Assembly: GCA_002429315.1 (NCBI GenBank)
Contig: DIZC01000033.1
Span: 1 to 11,948, forward strand
Direction: 5' to 3'
DNA from: Alphaproteobacteria bacterium UBA6038
GTDB lineage: Bacteria > Pseudomonadota > Alphaproteobacteria > Micropepsales > Micropepsaceae
Length of the DNA: 11,948 bases
In this document: in pieces, positions 7,482 to 11,948 of the stretch
Numbering within the stretch: the stretch's first letter is position 1
Layout: each line of letters begins with the position of its first letter
Position numbers and translations under genes: made by a program
The notes under the pieces: generated by a model
Told to the model about the DNA's origin: nothing
The model's input: only the letters and a program-made list of their open reading frames with translations
Database searches by the model: none

Positions 7482-7673
7482 TCAATCCACTGATTGCGCG
7501 AAGCCCCCGTTCGAGTCCTTAGCCACGGCACCGTGGCCGACCATGATCGAGATCTTGCCATTCTTTCGGACGCATTCGATCAGACGGTCTCGCATCCCCT
7601 GGTCCAGGACCTCGATGTCGATCTTGTTTGTTCCAACACCACCGATCTTCATCGGGATAGGCTTATCTGTCAT
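7482..7673 (-). CDS. Candidate RiPP precursor peptide, 63 residues
   Basis: ATG 7673 (MTDKPIPMKIGGVGTNK) has a clear ribosome-binding site, GGAGAG, about nine bases upstream. The longer frame from 7793 is Cys/Arg-rich and discarded. The peptide is small, first in the operon, and three bases before the MNIO gene, as expected of a precursor. Residues 1-45 are charged with a helix (VLDQGMRDRLIECVRKNG) that may be the leader bound by the partner protein. The C-terminal end, GHGAVAKDSNGGFAQSVD, is small-residue-rich and probably the core. Three points stand out. The last residue is Asp63, the residue type converted by ApyH-like MNIOs. Phe58 is the only aromatic besides His47, so it is the natural cyclophane anchor for the FxsB-like enzyme. 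FAQSVD resembles, but does not match, the FxSxx C-terminus of FxsA precursors. No homologue is recognised from memory. Confidence 0.85.
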   Translation of the reverse strand: MTDKPIPMKIGGVGTNKIDIEVLDQGMRDRLIECVRKNGKISIMVGHGAVAKDSNGGFAQSVD

Positions 7674-7680
7674 TTTCTCT

Positions 7681-7687
7681 CTCCGTG
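7681..7687 (-). promoter_or_regulatory. Ribosome-binding site of the precursor gene
   Basis: On the minus strand the sequence CACGGAGAGAGAAAATG gives a purine-rich GGAGAGAG run ending a few bases before ATG 7673. It is the clearest ribosome-binding site in the operon, fitting a precursor made in excess over its enzymes. It also decides the start against the longer upstream frame. Confidence 0.7.
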
Positions 7688-7812
7688 ATTGTTGTTCGCA
7701 AACACACCGATAAGTCAAAACGCAGATAACGCAGGTTCGTAGACAACACGCCGCAATTCCGCGCCGGAGACAGGTGGTCGAGGCGCAACACAACGAAAGC
7801 GACTAACCCCAA

Positions 7813-7841
7813 ATCATTTGCTCCCGATGGGAGAAAGTCAA
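7813..7841 (-). promoter_or_regulatory. Candidate promoter of the RiPP operon with palindromic spacer
   Basis: On the minus strand TTGACT (7836-7841) and AATGAT (7813-7818) are separated by exactly 17 bases, a sigma-70-like arrangement matching five and four of six consensus bases. Within the spacer lies the inverted repeat CTCCC-GAT-GGGAG (7821-7833), a possible operator. Transcription would start near 7806, giving a leader of about 130 bases before the precursor. Matches are by eye; alphaproteobacterial promoters vary. Confidence 0.45.
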
Positions 7842-8268
7842 TGGGCCAATTTCGATCTCAACCGTCCCTAATCTTACTGCGTCATAACGTTCTGTGGTGA
7901 AGCGGTGGCGTGATCGGAGCGGCCCAGCATGGACATCGCGGTAGACTTATGACGAGGGCGAGAACGAGGCGTCGACGCATCGTCGCAATCGAGTTTGGAA
8001 TGTGCCGTTCTGTGCGCAGCGGCAGAGCCTCTGGGCCTGTAACCTTGGGGAAGGACAAGCGCTTGGAACAATCCGGGGGAACAAGGGGCTGAGGTGGAAT
8101 CGTCTCCCGTTCGGAGATCAGGAATCCGTAATATCTACGACACTGGGCCATATTCAACGGCACCCATCTTTCTGATGCGAAGCTCGCTTGCAGCGGATAG
8201 GTAGTGCATTCGCCCCGGTGCGCTCCCTACCCCCCTACCTCGAGCAGTCGGCCGACTATGACGCTGGC
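7842..8268. other. Intergenic stretch, no supported gene
   Basis: This lies between the RiPP operon promoter and the end of the toxin gene. Overlapping open frames of 60-93 codons exist on both strands, but they have no ribosome-binding sites, no recognisable motifs and mutually exclusive frames. Small inverted repeats are visible: TCTCC-CGTTC-GGAGA near 8101-8120, and a perfect 12-bp palindrome AGTCGGCCGACT at 8246-8257, about ten bases beyond the toxin's stop. The palindrome is too short for a terminator without a T run. The stretch may hold degraded sequence. Confidence 0.4.
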
Positions 8269-9189
8269 CTAATCAGCAGCGAGCGCTTTCCTCAGTTTCT
8301 TCACAAGCGCGGTGCGTTGTTCTGGCGACCGGGTATTGAGGTTCTGCTGTCGCCACAGCACAGCGGGAAGCTCCGCAGCTTTTGGCAGGCCAAGAAGGGA
8401 CCAATCCGGCTGCCCCTCCTCAAACCCGATCAAGAAGCGGCGGTGGTCATCCGGCATTTGGCGAACCATCTGCTCGATCAGTGCCGTGCGCGCCGCGTAT
8501 AGATCCTCCACCGATACCGGGTTTGCGGTCATGCCTTCGAACTCCCCTAAGAATTCTGCGGAGATTTCTCTGAGGGTCGGCGCCAGAACCTCGTGCATCG
8601 GGCGATTGTGGCTCAAGAGGTAGACCACGAACGCTTGGCGTAGCTCTGGAGTGATGCCTTCGGTAGCAAGCAGATCGCGCACGTCGAACAGATCACGGGG
8701 ATGCTGCCTGTCCAGCGCGGCGACGCTCTTTCCGGCGTACAAGTCCGGGAAAGAAACAACCCTGGCCTCTGCAAATCCGAAATGCTCTTCGACCAACGGC
8801 GACACCGCCCGCATTTCGGGCTCAAACACGCAGCCACGCAGCACAGGCGTCACTTCAATCTTGATTTGGGCATCTGCGGTGCGCACCAGCAGCCGGGTCA
8901 CGATGTTGTCGCTGGCAAGGCGAGCCAGGCTGACATGCGCCCCCGCAATTCGCTCCTGGACCGTTACGGCAATCCGTTTCATGGCAGCGTCGATGGATGC
9001 CAGCGATTCTGCCCGTGAGGCGATCGGCAGGTAGGTCAGATCGATATCGACGGACAAGCGCGGCATGTCGCGCACGAACAGGTTGATGGCGGTGCCGCCC
9101 TTCAACGCGAAGTCCTGTTCTTGCAGGACGATCGGCATGATGCGCAGGAGAAGCGCGACCTGCCTTTGATAGCGCTCAAGAAGCGGCAT
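8269..9189 (-). CDS. abiEii: AbiEii-family nucleotidyltransferase toxin
   Basis: This 306-residue protein has the nucleotidyltransferase signature of the AbiEii/AbiGii toxin family: LKGGTAINLF (29-38, with the GG-T/S loop), followed by LSVDIDLTYLP (45-55) with metal-binding Asp48 and Asp50. A later FPDLYAGKSVAALDRQHPRDLFD segment is also typical. The family acts in the cytoplasm as a bacteriostatic toxin; related toxins transfer nucleotides to tRNA or other targets, and AbiE systems can cause abortive infection by phage. The ATG at 9189 lies inside the 3' end of the antitoxin gene, with a 14-base overlap (9176-9189), so the pair is coupled. It appears full-length and intact. The precise target of this member cannot be read from sequence. 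Confidence 0.92.
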   Translation of the reverse strand: MPLLERYQRQVALLLRIMPIVLQEQDFALKGGTAINLFVRDMPRLSVDIDLTYLPIASRAESLASIDAAMKRIAVTVQERIAGAHVSLARLASDNIVTRLLVRTADAQIKIEVTPVLRGCVFEPEMRAVSPLVEEHFGFAEARVVSFPDLYAGKSVAALDRQHPRDLFDVRDLLATEGITPELRQAFVVYLLSHNRPMHEVLAPTLREISAEFLGEFEGMTANPVSVEDLYAARTALIEQMVRQMPDDHRRFLIGFEEGQPDWSLLGLPKAAELPAVLWRQQNLNTRSPEQRTALVKKLRKALAAD

Positions 9190-10006
9190 GCAGCTCTTCC
9201 GGCACCGTGATCAGGTAGCGCTTCTCCAGCCGGCCGCCCTTGGCGAGCACGCGTTTTCCTGTGCCGAAGTCTATCGCCTTACGGTCAAGATGTTTGAGCC
9301 AGACATGCTGGTGGCGGTCGGCGAAGAAGAAGAAGAGGCGCTTCGCCTTCACGCTGCGGCAATCCACAAGGAGTTGCTGCAGCTTCTTCGGACTTAGGTT
9401 GGCAAGACTCTCCATCACCTTGTCGGCGAGATCGAAGCTCACGCGTGCGGGCACTTGGTCCAAAAGCTCAAGGTAGGCGCGTTCGACAGAGGATAAGCTC
9501 AGGGGCCAATTCCACTGACCCCAAGCCATCGTCGTGATTCCCTCGCCGGTAACAGAAGCCGTCACGCCGTCCGTGCCATTCGGCTTCACCCGAACGGTGG
9601 CTTTTTGCTTGAACAGCCGCTTGTCATCATGGCGATGGAAGCGAACATCGAGGTCAAGCTCGCCAAGCCACTTGGGCAAGGCCTTAGGCCCGTAGAGATG
9701 CACCTCACGTTGGCCGAAGCTGAGATAATGAGAATAGCCTTGCAGATCGAGCGCCGTCTGGCCGCCTACCGCCAACGGCTGCCGCAGCAGCGTTTGTAGT
9801 GAGATCACCGCCTGTTGCCAGGAGAGGGTGCCACGGGGGCGCCGATAGACTCCGCGAGCGGGCTGCTCCAGCCACCCCGCGCCGACATAATGATTGAGCA
9901 ACTGCCGGGAATACCCGCGCGCACCAAACCATGCCGTATCCGCAAGCAAGCCCTCGGGAAAGTCGCGTTCCAGGCGGTTTAACAGGCTTTTAGATTGTCC
10001 AGCCAT
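9176..10006 (-). CDS. abiEi: AbiEi-family antitoxin and autorepressor
   Basis: This encodes 276 residues from ATG 10006 (MAGQSKSLLNRLERDFPEG). An in-frame ATG at 10042 is rejected because it lies upstream of the probable -10 box (10025-10030). Residues about 1-60 form the winged-helix DNA-binding domain (RGYSRQLLNHYVGAGWLEQPARGVYRRP). The following region contains VGGQTALDLQGYSHYL, typical of the family, and a C-terminal antitoxin domain. AbiEi proteins counter the toxin without stable binding (type IV) and repress their own promoter by binding inverted repeats. Matching repeats flank the promoter here. The gene overlaps the toxin by 14 bases. The start has no clear ribosome-binding site, and the 5' leader would be about 12 bases, so translation may be nearly leaderless. 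Confidence 0.9.
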   Translation of the reverse strand: MAGQSKSLLNRLERDFPEGLLADTAWFGARGYSRQLLNHYVGAGWLEQPARGVYRRPRGTLSWQQAVISLQTLLRQPLAVGGQTALDLQGYSHYLSFGQREVHLYGPKALPKWLGELDLDVRFHRHDDKRLFKQKATVRVKPNGTDGVTASVTGEGITTMAWGQWNWPLSLSSVERAYLELLDQVPARVSFDLADKVMESLANLSPKKLQQLLVDCRSVKAKRLFFFFADRHQHVWLKHLDRKAIDFGTGKRVLAKGGRLEKRYLITVPEELHAAS

Positions 10007-10017
10007 ATTTGACAATC
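9993..10017. promoter_or_regulatory. Operator-like inverted repeat 1 of the abiE operon
   Basis: GATTGTC (9993-9999) and GACAATC (10011-10017) are perfect 7-base arms separated by 11 bases. The repeat spans the start codon of the antitoxin gene and the predicted transcription start. It shares the TTGTC-N11-GACAA plan with a second repeat at 10061-10083. AbiEi repressors bind paired inverted repeats at their promoter, so this is probably one operator. Confidence 0.75.
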
Positions 10018-10024
10018 TGGCAGA

Positions 10025-10052
10025 ATTATAAACCAACTGCAAGGTTTATCGA
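10025..10052 (-). promoter_or_regulatory. Promoter of the abiE operon
   Basis: On the minus strand a perfect TATAAT (10025-10030) is preceded, after a 16-base spacer, by TCGATA (10047-10052), a four-of-six match to TTGACA. It sits between the two inverted repeats, as expected for an autoregulated promoter. Transcription would begin near 10018. Confidence 0.65.
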
Positions 10053-10060
10053 GCGGCCCA

Positions 10061-10083
10061 TTTGTCAAGCCACACTGGACAAA
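10061..10083. promoter_or_regulatory. Operator-like inverted repeat 2 of the abiE operon
   Basis: TTTGTC (10061-10066) and GACAAA (10078-10083) are perfect 6-base arms with the same 11-base spacing as the repeat at 9993-10017. The spacers also share AGCCA near their start. The site lies just upstream of the -35 box; the two centres are 67 bases apart. It is the likely second AbiEi binding site. Confidence 0.72.
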
Positions 10084-10235
10084 ACCGTCAGCAGAAAAAC
10101 CTGGATGCCGACGTCGTGATGATCGGTGTGTCAGCGCCCCGCAGGCACCCTCGGTCCTACCCTCCCCGGGGCCCCTCCGGGACAACTCCGCAAACCTACC
10201 CCAATCACCGCATTCACCGGAAGGCCGAGGCTGAG

Positions 10236-10430
10236 CCGCGGCCCGGGCGAAGGTCGGCCGCGGAATCAGACCGGCCGCACATCGAGAGATTTCGCCAGAG
10301 GCTGCCGGGAGCCTCGCGCCAGCGAGGCGGGACGCGCCGGCACGCCCGGCCGGTCGGCGGGCGAAGCCCGCGCGAAGCGGCGCACCCGCAGGAGCGGCGA
10401 AGCCGCGGGACCGAGTGCGACCGACCGGCC
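10236..10430. repeat. Array of strong GC-rich hairpins
   Basis: Three structures follow one another. CCGCGGCC (10236-10243) pairs with GGCCGCGG (10256-10263). TGCCGG (10303-10308) pairs with CCGGCA (10337-10342) around an inner GCCTCGC-GCCA-GCGAGGC stem (10311-10328). GGCCGGTCGG (10348-10357) pairs with CCGACCGGCC (10421-10430), enclosing GGGC-GAA-GCCC (10359-10369) and GCGGC-GAA-GCCGC (10394-10406). The motif GCGAAGC occurs three times between 10361 and 10403. Open frames here are arginine-rich and not credible. It could be a structured RNA, a dispersed hairpin repeat or a transcription barrier; 10084-10235 upstream shows nothing clear except a GGGGCCCC palindrome. Confidence 0.6.
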
Positions 10431-10434
10431 ATGA

Positions 10435-10806
10435 CTAATAACTGCTTGGTGTGGGTCCCACCCGCGGTTGTGGTGGCGCAGCTCTTGTCTTGGCATTGAG
10501 CCAATCAAATACTGAAATGCCGCATATAATGCAGGCGAACATAGGGCCTGCGGTAGCAAGCGCTTTCTGCCAGTCTGCCCATGAGGAGCAGCATTGGAGC
10601 AGGGCGGGCGAGACGTAATAGAGAAAAATGATAGTCATCGGAATGAACCCGAGAAGAATGGCAAAAACGGAAAGGACATAAGTGCAGAGCCACCGCACGA
10701 GCATATATCTCACCGGCGCCGCCGTTCTGAAGGCGATCCACATTAGGACGCCCTCTGTCAGGCCGACGAGCACGTTGAAGATGACCCATTCCGCAATGAG
10801 TATCAT
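10435..10806 (-). CDS. Small unrecognised membrane protein, second gene of a pair
   Basis: This encodes 123 residues. The ATG at 10806 (MILIAEWVIFNVLVGL) has AGGG about nine bases upstream and overlaps the stop of the preceding gene (ATGA). Three hydrophobic segments are visible: about 3-25, 38-65 (LCTYVLSVFAILLGFIPMTIIF) and 84-101 (ATAGPMFACIICGISVF). The tail is short, polar and proline-rich. The longer frame starting at 11070 is antisense-like sequence over the upstream gene and is rejected. I recognise no family. Coupling with the upstream membrane gene suggests the two proteins work as a complex. Confidence 0.65.
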   Translation of the reverse strand: MILIAEWVIFNVLVGLTEGVLMWIAFRTAAPVRYMLVRWLCTYVLSVFAILLGFIPMTIIFLYYVSPALLQCCSSWADWQKALATAGPMFACIICGISVFDWLNAKTRAAPPQPRVGPTPSSY

Positions 10807-11126
10807 GACGCGCCCTGTATATTTCGCGCGCACCAGACGACAAGGCGATAGCAGGGCCATGCGTTCATCGCGGCGATAATCACGATCACACCGATCAAAT
10901 AGGCAAGCATTGCCTCCGGAGTAAGCGCCTTTCCAAGGGCGCTGTTTGCCGCCCAGGTGCCACCCCCCAGAAACGCCGGTAAGGTAAGCAGCGACCCGAT
11001 GGCTGGCGCCAAGCGCGCGTTGCCACGCTTCAAGGCAGCTTGAATCCATGTGATGTTGAGCAGGAGCCAAAGGCCGCCGGAAATACCGACGAGCAGCCCT
11101 ATGGCGAGTCCTTCAGCCCAGATCAT
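10803..11126 (-). CDS. Small unrecognised membrane protein, first gene of a pair
   Basis: This encodes 107 residues from ATG 11126 (MIWAEGLAIGLLVG). The frame also continues to a TTG at 11195, but that extension lacks a ribosome-binding site and is not hydrophobic. The ribosome-binding site for 11126 is weak. Hydrophobic segments are at about 6-26 (LAIGLLVGISGGLWLLLNI), 42-58 and 74-92 (MLAYLIGVIVIIAAMNAW), giving three probable membrane helices. It overlaps the next gene in the ATGA pattern. No motif or family is recognised, and there is no clear relation to the toxin-antitoxin pair. Confidence 0.58.
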   Translation of the reverse strand: MIWAEGLAIGLLVGISGGLWLLLNITWIQAALKRGNARLAPAIGSLLTLPAFLGGGTWAANSALGKALTPEAMLAYLIGVIVIIAAMNAWPCYRLVVWCARNIQGAS

Positions 11127-11543
11127 TGACTTGCTCAGAACCCGGGGGGCGGGTTGCTCGACAGCCCAAAGTAGTTGAAATCGGGTTATTCTCAAGTCCC
11201 GGCTCGACCGGAGGGCGGCGAGCTAGCCGAGATCCCTTGGACTGACACGCTTTCTTCATTCGAGAATTCTTCTCGGGGGTCTCGGGGATGCGACAACTCC
11301 TGAGCCGCAGGGTTTCGGGATGAGGTAGTCCCGTTCCGGCGTACACTCGCGCAGCCGGACTGCCGGGGTGAAACGGGGGCGGCATTAGCCCCCTGCCAAG
11401 CCCATCGCGGCGGTGTGTGCTCGATGCACCAATGGCGCGAATACTTGCTCCTTAAAGGCTGGGGAGCATTGGCACTCATCGCCGGCAGCATGGGCCGCGC
11501 TGTTCTGGGCGACGACGCTATTGAAGCGGCACACCAAATCCGG
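11127..11543. other. Intergenic stretch with small hairpins and a possible decayed frame
   Basis: No firm gene is seen. Short stem-loops occur at 11261-11275 (CGAGAA-TTC-TTCTCG) and 11375-11393 (GGGGGC, 7-base loop, GCCCCC). A plus-strand frame is open from 11304 and is described as a separate small ORF. Minus-strand open frames here are serine-, arginine- and proline-rich and look non-coding. Confidence 0.4.
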
Positions 11544-11552
11544 TTAGTATGA
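11424..11552 (+). CDS. Possible small ORF, perhaps the 3' end of a decayed gene
   Basis: From ATG 11424 this would give 42 residues (MHQWREYLLLKGWGALALIA, then SMGRAVLGDD and AIEAAHQIRLV). The same frame is open without a start back to 11304 and reads as plausible protein there (GFRDEVVPFRRTLAQPD), which suggests a gene that lost its beginning. There is no ribosome-binding site before 11424. The end overlaps the final bases of the minus-strand gene at 11544. No family is recognised. Confidence 0.3.
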   Translation: MHQWREYLLLKGWGALALIAGSMGRAVLGDDAIEAAHQIRLV

Positions 11553-11948
11553 ACTGAGCAGCGGTCCCCAATCGCTCCAGCTCACGGTGCCGCGAAGATT
11601 GATTTCGCCTACCCGCTGGTTCTCGGCGGACCAGTTTAAGATTCGCGGCAGGGATGGCCGGTCGATCCACTTGCTGCTTCGCGGCACGGTTTCACCTAGA
11701 TAGCTTGCCAGCGGCCCCACCGGTTCACCCCATATCCAAACCGGATTGGGCCGCTGCGGAGCAAACGTGCCGGGCAACGCTCCCAAAATCACTGGATTTG
11801 CGCTGCGCAGATAGCCTGCTCCATCGACAAAGTGGTTGAGCCTGTCTTCAAATTCGGAAAGGGCGCGGTCAGCTGATCCTTGACCGACATATAACTCATT
11901 CTCTTGGTCCGGGCCGATCGTCAAACCTAGAGCGTGACTCGGGTTTTC
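11544..11948 (-). CDS. Partial unrecognised gene running off the right end
   Basis: The minus-strand frame is open from the window edge to a TAG-type stop at 11544. A TTG at 11924 could start a 126-residue protein but has no suitable ribosome-binding site. The frame continues upstream through the 22-bp repeat (ENPSHALG), so the real start is probably outside the window. The sequence is Trp- and Pro-rich (NPVWIWGEPVGP, NWSAENQRVG, TVSWSDWGPLLSSY) with no membrane segment. I recognise no family. Alternatively the repeat is intergenic and the gene starts at 11924. Confidence 0.45.
   Translation of the reverse strand, partial: ENPSHALGLTIGPDQENELYVGQGSADRALSEFEDRLNHFVDGAGYLRSANPVILGALPGTFAPQRPNPVWIWGEPVGPLASYLGETVPRSSKWIDRPSLPRILNWSAENQRVGEINLRGTVSWSDWGPLLSSY
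11927..11948 (-). repeat. Right copy of 22-bp terminal inverted repeat
   Basis: This is the exact reverse complement of 49-70 and reaches the last base of the window, so the match may continue outside. On the minus strand it is also in an open frame of the partial gene ending at 11544; the left copy is preceded in that frame by a stop codon. Confidence 0.85.

Noticed and set aside
7700..7718. A second TTGACT (minus strand, 7713-7718) close to the precursor start
   Set aside because: At 16-18 bases downstream there is only ACAACA-like sequence, and transcription would start almost on the ribosome-binding site.
7673..7793. Longer, Cys-rich start for the precursor peptide, giving 103 residues
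   Set aside because: The extension covers the leader region, has no ribosome-binding site and is Cys/Arg-rich, while ATG 7673 has a strong site.
7882..8163. 93-codon minus-strand frame with an internal signal-peptide-like segment
   Set aside because: It has no ribosome-binding site or recognisable motif, a composition unlike the neighbouring genes, and competing frames of similar length on both strands.
8246..8257. Perfect palindrome AGTCGGCCGACT as a terminator for the abiE operon
   Set aside because: A 12-base palindrome has no loop and no T run follows; it is mentioned only as a landmark.
8188..8502. Plus-strand frames opposite the toxin gene
   Set aside because: They are antisense to a clear AbiEii coding sequence and have no family features of their own.
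10062..10499. 145-codon plus-strand frame and similar frames in the GC-rich block
   Set aside because: They are Arg/Pro/Gly-rich translations of hairpin DNA with no ribosome-binding site; long open frames are expected at this GC content.
1..11948. tRNA, rRNA, CRISPR array, transposase or integrase
   Set aside because: I looked for conserved tRNA elements, regular repeats with spacers, and DDE or recombinase motifs, and saw none.

Overview
The DNA is GC-rich, and its genes favour G or C at the third codon position. Together with the mix of genes, this suggests a proteobacterium, most likely an alphaproteobacterium of the rhizobial type. No rRNA, tRNA or housekeeping marker is present to confirm that. 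The window looks like an accessory region: a peptide-modifying cluster, a toxin-antitoxin pair, several small unrecognised genes, decayed reading frames and GC-rich hairpin arrays. No transposase, integrase, CRISPR array or tRNA was found.

Left edge (1-1730). A two-segment membrane protein of unknown function (278-1237, +) is followed by a strong GC hairpin. About 450 bases of apparently decayed sequence come next.

Centre (1731-7673). This is a RiPP (ribosomally made, post-translationally modified peptide) gene cluster. Read from right to left on the minus strand, a likely promoter leads to a 63-residue precursor peptide, a DUF692/MNIO iron oxidase, its likely partner protein, a B12-binding radical SAM enzyme and a SAM methyltransferase. 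The five genes are packed with gaps of 3-4 bases or ATGA overlaps. Facing them on the plus strand is an FxsB-family radical SAM/SPASM peptide maturase, whose 3' end overlaps the methyltransferase by 104 bases. MNIO plus partner, B12-radical SAM enzyme and methyltransferase are also the core of the aminopyruvatide pathway. There the MNIO converts a C-terminal Asp of the precursor, and a P450 forms an aromatic cross-link. Here the precursor also ends in Asp, and a cyclophane-forming radical SAM/SPASM enzyme stands where the P450 would be. I infer a hybrid, possibly undescribed peptide: a cyclophane near Phe58 combined with a converted, perhaps methylated, C-terminal Asp. No transporter, protease or immunity gene is visible.

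Right of the cluster (8269-10083). A complete type IV toxin-antitoxin operon encodes an AbiEi-like antitoxin/repressor and an AbiEii-like nucleotidyltransferase toxin. Two matching inverted repeats flank its promoter and look like the AbiEi operators.

Right edge (10084-11948). A dense array of GC-rich hairpins (10236-10430) is followed by a coupled pair of small membrane proteins (10435-11126, -), a stretch with a possible small or decayed frame, and a partial unrecognised gene running off the right end. A perfect 22-bp inverted repeat lies at 49-70 and 11927-11948, so it brackets nearly the whole window.
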